Assembly (NCBI GenBank): GCA_013398295.1
Contig: VZSF01007679.1
Span: 186,001-250,000 of the forward strand
Length of the DNA stretch: 64,000 nucleotides
Reading direction: 5' to 3'
From: Chionis minor
Lineage: Eukaryota; Chordata; Aves; Charadriiformes; Chionididae
A model generated the notes under the pieces. That model was not told the origin of the DNA, did not search any database, and saw nothing but the letters and a program-made list of their open reading frames with translations. Shown in pieces: positions 37,801 through 49,958 of the stretch (position 1 is the stretch's first letter; each line of letters opens with the position of its first letter). The position numbers and the translations under genes were made by a program.

Positions 37801-40800
37801 GTAGACACTGGACCATTAACTGTTACTTAGATTATGGAACAGTCACTTGCTTTTAAAATTCATTGCCAGTAGAAGTAAGGACTGTGCCAACATTGGGGAC
37901 TTTTAAATCTAAATTTAGAAGCTACTTATTTCATTCACCATTTTTAAAATATTTGTTTTGGGTCTAGCCTGTGGCTTGGCAGTTGTACGTGGCATGCTTC
38001 AGTGTGAGGAAATCAAATTTCAGAAAGACTAAAATTTACTGGATCCCCAGAATTCAGTCTGAGAACTGAACTTGGGCTCTAATTTAGGATCCCCAGCTTG
38101 CAATTTTCTTGGGTTGCATGGAGCCTCTGCAAGCCTGGGGTCTGGGGACAACCCCAGAACGTGGGTTTTCTAGGGAGAACCTTTCTCTGCTGAAGTAAGC
38201 AATTTCCAGAGCGTCCTAATCTTCACTTGTGGTCATTTTTCTTAAAGCACATTGAATATGTAGCTTGTGCGAGGGTAACTTGGATTGAATATGCAAAAGA
38301 AGCGGGGGGAGGAGAAAAGTGGAAAACTACCTTTTAGGTCGTTCTGAAACAACTGAACCTTCATACATTGACCAACCAACCTTCTTTATTATAGGCAACT
38401 GCTGTATTAGGAAAAGTGTTGTGGAAAAGGGATACTGTAAAACTAAATATGAAGGCTATGTTAATAAGCTGCTAGGGGACACACAATAATGATTACAAAA
38501 AGGCAAGATATTTCATAGTTAAATGTTTTTTTCAGTAACTCTAAACCAGCAGTACTAAACACCCTGCCTATGTCTTTATATATGCTTAATGCTATAAATA
38601 GTAATGTGTATGATGTTATAAATGTATTTAAAGCCAGGTAACATGCAACATAGCTGAATTAACTTTTAAATATTGAAATTTTAATACAATCCTAGCTGGC
38701 ATAAGCTCTGTTCTTCTTCTGCTGACTTTTCTTTAAATCTCTTCCTCTCCTAGCCTTTTAGAGGTCAGTTCAATATACTGGGTTACATGCCACTGCCTGA
38801 GGCTTTCCTGAGCAGTTGCAATACGATGGTGTGACAGCTCTTTGAATGCTGTCATCAGTCCCGGGTATATTTAGCTGTCTAGTGAAGACAAGTTAGTGAT
38901 CATGGGTGAGTAGCACAACAGTGTCGCTATGTCATGGCAGAAGCCAAAATAGCCTGACAAATAGTAGCAATTTTCAGAGTTTCAAAATGGGCAGCTTTTG
39001 TAATGCTGCGCACGTGTTCTGTGAAGGGCTGCATCCACATCAGAGCGTATCGTTGGCTAGGAGGAAACACATGCTTGTTTTCATTAGGCTTTGAAACAGC
39101 TTATTCCCAGCGTTCTGTCAGGTTTTAATACAATGAGAAAGTAGTAGTCAGCTCTCCTGGGACACACCGGTCTCTCAGGTGAAAACAGAACATCTGGAGG
39201 GAGAATATCTGAGTAAGGGGCAGGTGCTATTTAGCTGATGCAACAGGATTTTACTAGTCAATAGAAGCCTTAACACACTTCCCCCCTGGGCAGTTGGGTT
39301 ACAGTCTTGTTGCCGGATACCGCCAGACAACGGCACTCTTGGATCTTGCTGGAGATAAGAGTAAGGAGCGTGTCTGATAAAATCCAGGAGGAAATGGGTT
39401 CATGAGAGAGAGGGCAAGATGTGACACACCCGGTTACATTAACAACAATCCTTAAAAAAAAAAATCTTTATGGAGGAATGCATGATTATCACTTTCTTAG
39501 ATTCGTGTCTGTGAACCTATAATATTCAAAGTAATGGAATAAATTGCTTGATATTTTTCACTGAGGACATGTTCATGTACTCCTGGAATTATTTTTATTA
39601 TTTTTCTTAAAAAAAAACCCCACTCTTTAATAACTGTGGTTTTCTAAAGAAAGTCATATTGAAAATTGAATTGACAGGTCTTCATTCTCTTCCTGAAGTC
39701 ATCACCCATGTTCCAGAGGGAATTTCTACATTTTGGCCAAACATTAGACATTAAATATTTAATGCAGAAGAGAAGCAATTCAGAAATACTTGGAAACAGC
39801 CTTGTACCTTATAGCAATTATGATCTCCCTGAGCTACCCTTAAACAAAGAGCTTTGTTCTTTTAAAGCAATTACCAGAAGTTTTTAAAAAACAAAACCAG
39901 GAGAAAACGCAACACAGAGCAAACCTTCTAATGCCAGTAAACTTTAAAATGACACGCTTTTCTTCAGAAAGTGGTTTCTGTTGTAGGCACTATATGAATA
40001 GCTGGTTATCCTACATGTGATTCACATTACAAAAGGAATAGCCCTTACTCAAGCAGTTTTCTTGAACTTACAAAAAATATTTTTCTCTCTCATTTGCAGT
40101 AACACAGGAAAAACAAAATGATACTGGAGCATCATTTGTTTGCTCTGAAATAGAAAACATTTTAGGTGTTTTTGCTGTCCACTGGATGTGTATCTTGTAT
40201 CTTGTTTAAATGGTGTGACTTGAACAGTGATTGTTATGTCTGCATATGCAAAAAGCTGAGACAATTTTACAGGCGAGGCCAGCTTAGGTGTTCTTTCTTA
40301 TTTTCTGTTCCTCCTATTCCATATGCCATAGGATAAATTTTTGAGCCTGTAGCTTTCCAGGGCTTGACAACATTGACTGGAATAAATGTACTTTAGTCTC
40401 AAGCCTTTCTTTAAATGCCAATAACTTTCAGGGATAAATAAGCACTAACACATGCGATTAACTTCCTATGAGTTTCTTTACACTACAAAGTTAACAACGA
40501 AGAAGGTTCTGAGCTGAGTTGGCTGCAGTTCAGTTGGGTGTTGGTGATAAGACAGTTGCAGGCAGTACATCTAGTTAGTTGACGTAATCATCCCATGAAG
40601 CTGAATGGTAGCGTAGTGTTCTCTGCAGCAAGGGAAATTCAAGTAATGTGTTTCCTCAAGCTAGGATGAGCATGAGGCACCCTGCTGAAGTATGAGCTGT
40701 TTGACCATATGGAATGTCAGGCTCATATGCTTATGATAGTAGATAAATTAGGTTATCACCTGTTGCTCTACAGGTATTTAGACGCAGTTTCTCCTCAGGT

Positions 40801-40908
40801 AATAAGTTACACAATGCTCTCTCAGGCAGATCACGATCTTAATTTCTGAATGACAAAATACTACTGGATATTTTTTAAAGCACCAAGTTTCTTTGCATGG
40901 TAAAACTT

Positions 40909-41190
40909 TCAGTGCTGATATTCTGCCAGCACATAACAACCTTTGGATCTGTCTTTGTTTCCCAGGAACTTGTTTTGTACCTCTTGTTTTGGCATCTTCT
41001 GGGAGAAATCTAGGAGCATCAAGTATCGTCTGCATCCAGCCACGAGTATCATCTTGATTTCTCCCTTGACACCCATTTCTTCAAGAAGAAACATAAGTCC
41101 ATGCTGTTCTGTCAGCTCCATTCCCAGCTTTCTGCCCTTTGGTGCTGATTTCACCTGTGACTCAAGAATCCCATGTGCCTTCTGCCCTCG
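40909..41190 (-). other. Protein-like open frame of unknown origin
   Basis: The minus-strand frame is open from just after a stop at 41191-41193 to a stop at 40909. Its residues are balanced (many G, E, K, L and M, few F and S), unlike the usual chance peptide from this AT-rich DNA. It contains TEQHGLMFLLEEMGVKGEIK and AGCRRYLMLLDFSQ. I do not recognise it. It may be a piece of an old retroelement or of a pseudogene. Confidence 0.2.
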
Positions 41191-41771
41191 TTACACAGGG
41201 GAGGCAGCACAGAAGTTTGCTAGACCTTCAGAATATCCTGGGCAAGCTTAGACTTATTCACACTATCAGTAAACCCAGGAGGCCATGCCACGTATAGGGC
41301 AGGAAACTGTTCTACATGTATCTACTGTGCAATATAGAACAAAACCAGAAGCCTGGCCTAAAATATTTATGAGCTAAGACTACGATAAAAGTCACCTGAC
41401 ATTTAGAAAAATGGAAAGGTGGAAAGAGGAAGCACACAACAAACCAGCCATGAGATACTACTAATCACTCCAAACAGCAGCGGTAGCAACACACATGTTG
41501 TCTGCCCTTTTACAAAGTTTTGACAGTGTTGCAGGAAGAGACAGCTTTTGGGAGGAACATCTTTAGGGAGAGACCTGAAGAGTAAGGAAGAAAATTCGAC
41601 TGTAGCAGTGACCCTTACCTGCGGGATAGGCTCAGCCCCCTTCTGGGGATTTAGGAAAGGGAAATTATATTGATTATGACATTTACAGTCAGAATTCTCT
41701 GTAAAACTTTAACACTGACAGTTTACCTGTAAGTGCCTACCAAAGTATGATCTGTTTAAAATCGCCTCCAG

Positions 41772-41803
41772 GAGCAGTATTATTAATGAGCAGTATTATT
41801 AAT
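41772..41803. repeat. Perfect 16-bp tandem duplication
   Basis: GAGCAGTATTATTAAT occurs twice with no spacer. A recent local duplication is likely. Confidence 0.85.
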
Positions 41804-42840
41804 CCCTGCATCAGAACCAAGGGCTCATCTTATCATTGCAAGGTAAGCTGGAGACAGATAGACTGTGAACTTTGAAAGTAATAGGTATTCCTGAGCAATA
41901 ACCTTTTTAGATGTGCCCTATGAAATATTACACTACTCACGTTGCACAAAAGTGTGGTAACTTTATTGGAACGCCCGAGCTGTGGTGCAAATGCTCTCGC
42001 ACTGATTATACAAGTTGTGTATGAACCCAAAAGGGAGATAGTCAATCCAAATTAAGAAAACAGCAACAAACCAAGAGTTTTCCAGCAAGTGTTTCAGTGA
42101 TATTCACAGAGAACTTTTCCCAGAAATGCTGGCTTATAAATCACTGCTGTGAAGGAGTAATAGTAACTTCCAAGAGCATGCTGCTGGCACAGCTTTAATA
42201 TATTCTGATCTTGTAATGATATGTACAGTACATTACACCTTCATTTTGAAAACCCATTAAGCCCACTGGGGGAGAGGGTCAGGACAATCAAATATATTAG
42301 TGATTTTCCCATTATACCTGTAAGTGTGCTTTGAAACAAAGCACTTGAAAACTTTTATAATTTTCTTATAAGAAAAATAAAAACATTTCCACTTTAAACT
42401 TGCCAGAAAAAAATGTGGAGAGCAAGTGCTCTAGTCAGTATCAAAACCTGAAATGTCCACATTTGTGATATACCTCAGTGCTCATGGCAAAAAATGTGAG
42501 TTAACTAGCAATAGTTAACTTTCTCGAGTGGAAGAGAATGGATTCCCTGAAGTGGGTGAGATTAACAACTGGAAAGGTACTTGTTCTAGATCTGGATGGG
42601 ACAGGGATGGAGTTCATTTTCTTCACACTGTTTTGGATTTGTGACCAAAACACTGTAATAACACACCAGTGTTTTGCCTATTGCTGAGCATTACACAGCA
42701 TCAAGGCTTTCTCTTTTCCCCACTTTGCTGCTTTAGGGAGTAGGCTGGGGGTGGGAAAGACGCTGGGAGGGGACACAGCCGGGACAGCAGACCTGAACCC
42801 ATCAAAAGGCTATTCCGTGCCATATAACATCATGCTCAGC

Positions 42841-42847
42841 AATAAAA
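42841..42847 (+). promoter_or_regulatory. Degenerate TATA region of the 42.6-kb LTR
   Basis: AATAAAA stands where related LTRs have TATAAA, directly after CATGCTCAGC. The promoter is probably weakened. Confidence 0.4.
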
Positions 42848-42965
42848 ACTCAGGGGAGGAGGCTTTGTGGAAGGTAGCTGTTCCTTTGAGACTGGCTAAG
42901 CATTGGTTTACTTGTGCTGACTGCCTTTGCATTCTTTTTTTCCCCCTTTTCACTTTTCTTCACGT

Positions 42966-42971
42966 ATTAAA
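42966..42971 (+). terminator. Polyadenylation signal of the 42.6-kb LTR
   Basis: ATTAAA within GTATTAAACTGTCCTTATGT, the conserved R-region signal of this LTR family. Confidence 0.5.
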
Positions 42972-43073
42972 CTGTCCTTATGTCATCCCACGAGTTTCTT
43001 TGCTTTTGCTGTTGCTGTTCTCTCCCCCAGCCTGCTGGGTGACTGAACTATTGCCTAAAAGCAGCTGTGCTAC

Positions 43074-46000
43074 CTCTATCATCTTGAATGTCCTGAGCGC
43101 CAAAAGGAGGCTTCCACAAGACAACACTACCCCTTGTAGCATTTTTGTCTTTATGCAAAAAATGAAATTTGTCAGGAGTATCATATATCCTGAACTGTCA
43201 GTTACTGAATTGAGCATGACCTTCCAGGTGTGGGCAGGCTGTATGTCTTCCTTTCAGAAATGAGTTTCAATAGATAGTTTCCCTACTGCCTCGCTAGCTC
43301 TTACTTGCAAATTTAAACTTGTCCAACTGTATTCATGACACATTCCATTTAAATGTGTAAAATGTCAGGATACTTCAGCATATAGGCCATGTCCAGCCCT
43401 GTACTTGCTTCACATCTACTCAGTATATTATTCAGATTGTCTGCTTGCCTGAGAAAGTTAGCTGTGTGAAAAGGCCATCTCAAATAAACCACGGAAAGCA
43501 GTGTTATACGAATTATTATAAAGATCATATGCAACCTGTTAAGGTTCTGTTCTGCTGGATTACTTTCAAACTAAAGCCAATTAAATCACATTTTATTTTT
43601 TTAATGCGGAGTTACTGGATCTGTCATGACAACTTTAACCCCGAATTTGTTAATATTTTATGGTTAAATTCTCAGCATTAGATTTGATTTCTTTATGACT
43701 TTAACATCACATTGAATCATAGGTCTGTCATTTTTTGGACCGCTGAACCTGGGGCTTCTGATTCTGTTCTATTGCAAACTATACAGGCAATCCTTGTTAC
43801 ACCACTGTTTTTTCAAAAAAAAAAAATTATTTTTAACAGACTCATTAAAAAAGTGAACTACTTTTATGGAAAAAGTCATCAAACAGTTTATGTGTTATAA
43901 AGAAACAGAAATATTACATGGTGCCTGCATGTTCCCCATGTCCTAATCTGGCTTTTTAAAAAAACGCAGGCAGCAAAGTTTTTTATGTTTAAATTACTGT
44001 GTCTTGTGAAGACTAGAAATAATAAGTTTTCTAGTAACCTTTTCATTACCACATTTTGACCCAGCCACGGTGAGCATTAATACTTTTGCTCTATCTTCAA
44101 ATTGGAAAATCAAACAAAACCTTATTTAAACTGCATTTTTTCACAAGGTCCTGATTCTGGAAAGCACATTAACTCACATTCTGTTCCCTGCATGTCATCA
44201 GAGTACTTATCCTTTACCTGTTAACTCAGTTCTAGTCACAAGCTTTTTGTAGATGATTTTATCAATATAAGAGTTTTCCAGATACTGTGTAACAACCTTG
44301 TTTCTGGCATTAACAACATAATCCTTGAAAAGAATTGCTTGGATATGGAACTGAATGAATAGATTTTGTATGCAAGGAAAACCAAACACAATGATAATAA
44401 ACATAAAGTAATATTTTGTTGTCCAATGTTTGAGGCATTCTGGGAACATAAATACTATTCCATATTTGCAAAGTGCAAATATAATTTAGAATGCCAGCAG
44501 AGTGCCCAGGATTTCTGAGTTCTTCATTCTCCCCTAGATACGATATGTAACAGTGAGATAATTACAACCTCAAAACCAGAAGTGAACTTGGGTTTGAGCT
44601 TAAAATTCTAATTTTCCAATTTTCAGTGTGATTTTGGATAGAAAGCTACATGCTGACTGATGGAACCTCTTCCCCTGTGAGAAACAGGTGGCTGAGGTGC
44701 AGCTATGCCTCCTCCTATCACACCCTGCTCCTCCCTGAGGAGCTTCATGACTAGCCATGATCGATATGCCCAACACTCCCGATGCAACAGACTACAAACA
44801 AACTTTCACTGTGTTACTTTCTCTTTGCGCACTTTCCATGTCAAAATGTCAATCCTATCCTGAAAAAATCTTATCCTTTTGAATGTTCTTCAGTGGGATT
44901 TTCTTTTCCATTTACATATGAAGTTTACCAGACAACGAAATGTCTTGCCTCCTTCTGCGTTCTATCTAGGAATGGTCATTTAGTGTTTGGCCAAGAACTA
45001 CCCCAACTAGTTCATGTTCCACCATAAACTCTGAAGTTTATGCTTTTGGTCTTCAAATTTAATGTTCTTCAATTTAACACAAAATAAAAAGTAGTACTTT
45101 ATTAACATATTCTTTATGAGGTCTGCCTCTGAAATGGCTGCTGTCTGTGGAAAAAGCTCAATTGCTCAACATGTTGCCCCAGTCCTTTCAGCAGCGTTAC
45201 TGAAATTAATCTTTTCTACTCATGTAGAGCCCCAGAAACAAGATGGGGCTACTCTGATAACATTCAACAACATCCAGTTTCCTCTTGTGCCGGTAACTCT
45301 GTATCTTGTGACAAAGACCTGTTTCTCTATTCTGAGTAGTTTGAAAACTTAAATATAAATACTCTTTGTTAGGAAGAAACAAAGGTCATGATAGTCAAAA
45401 TAGTGCAAGTAACGTGTGAAGATAATGATAGTGAATGCCTGCATGTATAAAATATACACCAATAGTGTAAACATCTCCTGAATTCATACAAAAAATGGTT
45501 ACTTTTATTTTAGTATTAGGATTTCAGTCCTCTCATTTTAAAAAAATTAATGTCCATTTGTCCTTTGACAAAACTTTCTTTAACATCCTTTAAAACCAGC
45601 CATTATTTTATGTTTGGATCCAAACGAACTTTTGTGAATGTGCTTGTTACTTTGCTAAAATATGGAACCCCAACAGGTAGAATTTCAAGAACTTAGCAAT
45701 GATACGGAAAATAGTAGATGTTAGAATGAAAAAAATTGGCTCTCTTTGAAGCTGATGGTGTAACAGGAGCTGCCGATCAAGTCAATTGACTCCTGGGGAA
45801 CACACTTAGGAATGAACTTTTTAACTAACTTTGAGACAGTTTATACACTTGTGTAAATATGTACTGGTGAGAAAAACTTGCAAGTCTGTTCACTCTGTCA
45901 TATTTTATATCAGTTCATATTATGTTGGAACATCTCAGTTTAGGGAAATAGTTTTTCTGTAATAATTGTGCCTCATAATCATGCCATCCAGTTATGCTTA

Positions 46001-49000
46001 ATGAGCTTTGAAGAATTTTAAGAATTCAGCATTGTCCATCTACCAGGATCTGGAAGCTTTTTCTGGGGAAGTACAAATTTTACAGAAATATTTCATATAA
46101 TCCTTAGTCATCTTTTTTCAAAGCTGAAGAATCCTCATTTCATTTTGTATGAAAGCTGTCCTATTCACATCATTCTTCACCAAACTTTCTCTCTGTTTCT
46201 AGTATCCATTATGTACTTCCTTAGAGCAATTGAGACCGGTATTCAAGAAGTGGGTACACTTGTTTTCTTAGTGGCATAAAGAGGTTTTCTGTTTCCTTTT
46301 CCAATAGTTTCTTAAATGTTCTTGATGGCTGCTGAGCACGGAGATGCAATTTTCAGTTTAATCCAAAATTTCTATTCCTGAGTCATAGTAGTAGTTTAGA
46401 ACCCATCATCTTTATCTATTTAGAAACACTTTTCTCATGTGCAATACTTTACACTTAATCAGCACCGAATTCCCCCTGCCTTTTATCTCCCGGCCCCTCA
46501 GTACAACGAGACTCTCTGCGACACCTTGCAGTCAGTTTTTGACTATCCGGAGTAAGTTTGTATCACCGGGAAACTGTGTCACTTTTCTATTCATGTCCCC
46601 GTTCAGGGCATTCAGCAAAACTGAATCCTCAGTATAGGAAAACATGCTTGGTAATTGAACACCGAACTATTTTTGGTCAAGAGCATTTATTGTTGAATCC
46701 ACAACTTATTGGAAGTCAGCCGTTTTTGGAATACAGAGACACAGTAAGTATCACAGAGTATACTCAGATCCTTTCCCTTCCTGGATCTTTTGGAGTATGG
46801 GAGCAGAACTGGAACAGAGTATGTCTGCTGATCGGAAAATGCACTGAGATTTCTCTCACAGACTGAGATTCTAATTTCATTTCTAATTTGGAATGGCTCC
46901 CAGTGCTCTGCGAGGCCTGTCTAAATGACTAGAAGGTAAGTCTTTAAAATAATAAACCAAATTAGAGATTTAATAGTCTAAGATGTTAACTTTGAAATGA
47001 CAGCTGTGATTTCTCCTTAGAGGCATTGCATGGGATGTTGTCTGCATCACGGTGAGAAGGAAATTGCTAAGATGATTCTTAGCATTCCTGGAAACTTTAA
47101 TGAATACTTAGCCAATTTTACCTTCAAATTGTGGACCAAAAGCAGTCTTTGCAGCAGCCCCTCGACTCAGATAATGATATGTGGCTGTAGTTGAAAGAGA
47201 CTGAGTATGTTTCATAGCTGAGGAAGGCCACAGAGGTGTCTGTTCTGAGATTGGGATTTTTTGTTCCTGCACCATTCTGATTCCAGGAAAGGTTGTTGGG
47301 TTTTTTTGTTTGTTTGGTTTTTTCCCCTCTTGTAGGCAAGTCTCTTCTTTCCCTAAGGGATAATTTGCATGCCAAACAAACCCAAGTCTGATGGTGTATT
47401 CAAGCCAATCTGCATAATCATGTATGCTGTAGGTAAACATGTCTTCCTGATCTGAATCTGTCCCACTGATGGTGAGGATCAGTGATAGCTCAGAGATCAG
47501 AACTCCCAAGTTGCCAGCTGTCCGCTGCGTGCTTGTGTTTTTCAGCCAGTCATCAAATCGTGTAAGAAGAGGAGGAACTCAAGGTTTTGTGTACGACATA
47601 GCAATGAATTTGTGAGACAGAAAGGGGCGTCTACATTATGGGTTTTGTAGGATTAGTGTGCTTTTGAGGCAAGCAGCAAGGCTGACCCCTTTACTATGTT
47701 ATGGTTTGCACTGTGGGGTGCGAAGCAACCAGATGGATTGCTTTTGAATCAAGCTAAACTAGGAGGTGTGTTTCAGGAGTGAATATAATGTGCTCCAGCT
47801 ATTAATAATTGTTTAGAGCTAGTCTGATGTAAAATCCCTAAAATATGTATAGAGTAGGTGTTGGGTACTCAGCACCAGCTATTTCACCTTACAGATCTGC
47901 ATCAGTTATACTGCACTACTTGCTTCTATAGACATACTCCCACTGCTCAAAAGTTTAAAGGAGCTGTTATAAAACTGGTCTATTGTACAAGTCCCTTTCT
48001 GGGTTTTGGAGTAGTTGTGAAGAGAACAGAGAGAAGTTACATCTGACTTTAACACAAATGAATCTCTATATAGACTGCTTTCTCAATGAAAGAGACTACT
48101 TCCAGATACTTCCTATAGATATGCACTAAACCCTCTCTTTAGACTAGATAAAGATACTATTAGTAGCTACTATTCAAAATGTTGATGAGTTAAGTTTGAA
48201 ATATAATGGAAGGTCAGTGAAAATCATGTCTCTTATCAGTAACGGTCTGTATTATATCTCTTTCCTCCTTTCCTCCCCTTTCTTATTATTTACTTTTTGA
48301 AATACATTCAAAACATGTTTTCCAATTTAGCTCGGAAGGACTGTGAGATATGAGTTTGGGAGTTGGCTCAGCCACATGGTTCCTCTTTGATTTGGTCATT
48401 CATGTGTGAAATAAGAATGTTACTTTATAAAGGTGTCACGAAGATAAATTTAGTTAATTTATTGTGAAGCTCTCAGATGTAGAGCTGCTGGCTAGATTGT
48501 TCCACTCATCTTCTACCTTTCCACTAGCAGATTTGCTTTTTCTATTGATTTCATCTCTACTAATATTAAACAGCTACCTTTTCTCTTTCTAATGGTGTAA
48601 CTTACCCTAATTCAAATAATGTAAAATATTGTTTATTTGATTATCTTGTTTATTCATTTGTCAGATGGCCTTGTCTATCTTGTACTATTTCATTCTACGT
48701 GGATACTGCTTTAGTAAGTTTCTGTTGTCTCTGCTGTCTGCCTGAATTTCTCTCATGAAATGACATATCCGACCCATCTGACACATTGTCCTTGAGTGAT
48801 CAATGAATTTGAGGACTAGAGATCATTAGATAGCGCGTTAAAAACTGCATTTTCAAGCTGAGGTCCTCACTTCTCAGCCAAGTCTTTTTCTGAACACTTC
48901 ACATACTTTAAACTAAACAGGTATAGACTTTTCTTAGTCTTGATTTTACTGGGCTCATTGATCTGGTTAGAGTCTACTTTGCAGACAGCTGAATTGGCAA

Positions 49001-49905
49001 AACTGGAAGTGCAATAAACTGCACAGATCTTGAGCTAGTTTTGCCACCAGAGGAATCATAAAATGCTATAGCGTTTCCTGTCAGGTTGGCAGTTTTAAAT
49101 CTGCTTTCAGACTATTTTAGGGCTGACACCAGTATGTATGCCAGCTTGCCTCCCTTCAACAGTCTGAAAGAAACTGCAGATTGTTTTTGGGTAAACCAAA
49201 AGCAAGAAAACACCATAAGCTGCTTCTGTAGGAAGATTCTGTGTCACCAACAGAAAAGTGACAGGAAAAGGTCAAGGTGGAGTGTAAAGCAATTTGAAAC
49301 AGGTAACTTGGCAGTTTTACTGGGGTACCTACCCTGGTGTACCAGAACACTGTGTCAAAAGAAAAGTCAGTGGAGCCTGAGAATAGAACAAAACCAACCC
49401 ATTCCCTCTCAAATGAGATGCAGAAACAAAAACAATGCTTCCTACATTTAATGTTTAAGGCGTCTCTCAATGTTTATTTGGTAATTTGATTTTATTTTTC
49501 ACACCTATATTTAACACCTATTAAGTTTCACTTAGTCCCTTGGCATTAACAAGGTATGTTGGAAATAAGCAAGATATTTACTAATAGGATTCCAAATTGA
49601 TCATTGTCTTGGTTAAATCTCACATTTTCATACTAAGTTAAATCCTCCTATGAAAAAAATGGATTTTTTTAAGCCTCTAGAACTAAGAACTTTTTTAAGG
49701 AAAAAAAACTGAAGCAGAAAAGTAAAAGATAATTTACTTGAAAATATTTCATATATTTAGAGCCATATATATATTTGCAGTGTTCTAACTCTACACTTCT
49801 TTCATGTTCTTTTTTGGAACATTTTATGGTTGTGTATCTGCCTCCTGCAATAGATGTTTTGGGACTTCAGTTGTCCTCTAGAATGAGTTATGCAAGCATT
49901 TATGC
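43074..49905. other. Long unique non-coding stretch
   Basis: AT-rich with no named gene. The minus-strand open frame at 47108-47578 is described separately. Other frames (for example 46558-46866 and 49086-49451) have no known motif. Confidence 0.45.
47108..47578 (-). other. Protein-like open frame of unknown origin
   Basis: The minus strand is open for about 157 codons between a stop at 47579-47581 and a stop at 47108. The first half is acidic and protein-like (RFDDWLKNTSTQRTAGNLG, SGTDSDQEDMFTYSIHDYAD). A donor-like TTGG/GTTTGT follows at about 47370. The second half crosses a low-complexity A/C tract and looks less coding. I do not recognise a family. It could be an exon, a pseudogene, or chance. 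Confidence 0.2.
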
Positions 49906-49929
49906 AACATCTTCCCAAGGGAAGATGTT
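49906..49929. repeat. Perfect 11-bp inverted repeat with 2-base spacer
   Basis: AACATCTTCCC and its exact reverse complement flank AA. It is immediately followed by a second hairpin at 49934-49958. Confidence 0.92.
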
Positions 49930-49933
49930 CACG

Positions 49934-49958
49934 TACTGTTCACGTGCAGTGAACAGTA
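49934..49958. repeat. Perfect 10-bp inverted repeat with E-box
   Basis: TACTGTTCAC and its exact reverse complement GTGAACAGTA flank GTGCA. A CACGTG E-box word spans the end of the left arm and the loop (49941-49946). Confidence 0.92.

Larger units (their letters stand above)
34971..42581. other. Long unique non-coding stretch
   Basis: AT-rich with no gene recognised. 37861-37930 faintly resembles an old LINE 3' region. The minus-strand frame 40909-41190 is described separately. 41772-41803 is a small tandem duplication. Confidence 0.45.
42582..43073 (+). mobile_element. ERVL-type solo LTR
   Basis: From TGTTCTAGATCTGG onward this follows an avian ERVL LTR I know well. In order it shows GGACAGGGATGGAGTTCATT, TAACACACCAGTGTTTTG, CTGGGAGGGGACACAGCC, CATATAACATCATGCTCAGC, GTATTAAACTGTCCTTATGT and TTCTCTCCCCCAGCC. 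The 3' end is degenerate, so the right edge is approximate. No internal retroviral sequence flanks it. The 170-codon frame at 42751-43263 lies mostly in this LTR and is not a gene. Confidence 0.8.

Noticed and set aside
42751..43263. 170-codon plus-strand frame
   Set aside because: Lies largely inside an ERVL-type LTR, which is non-coding, and has no protein motif.
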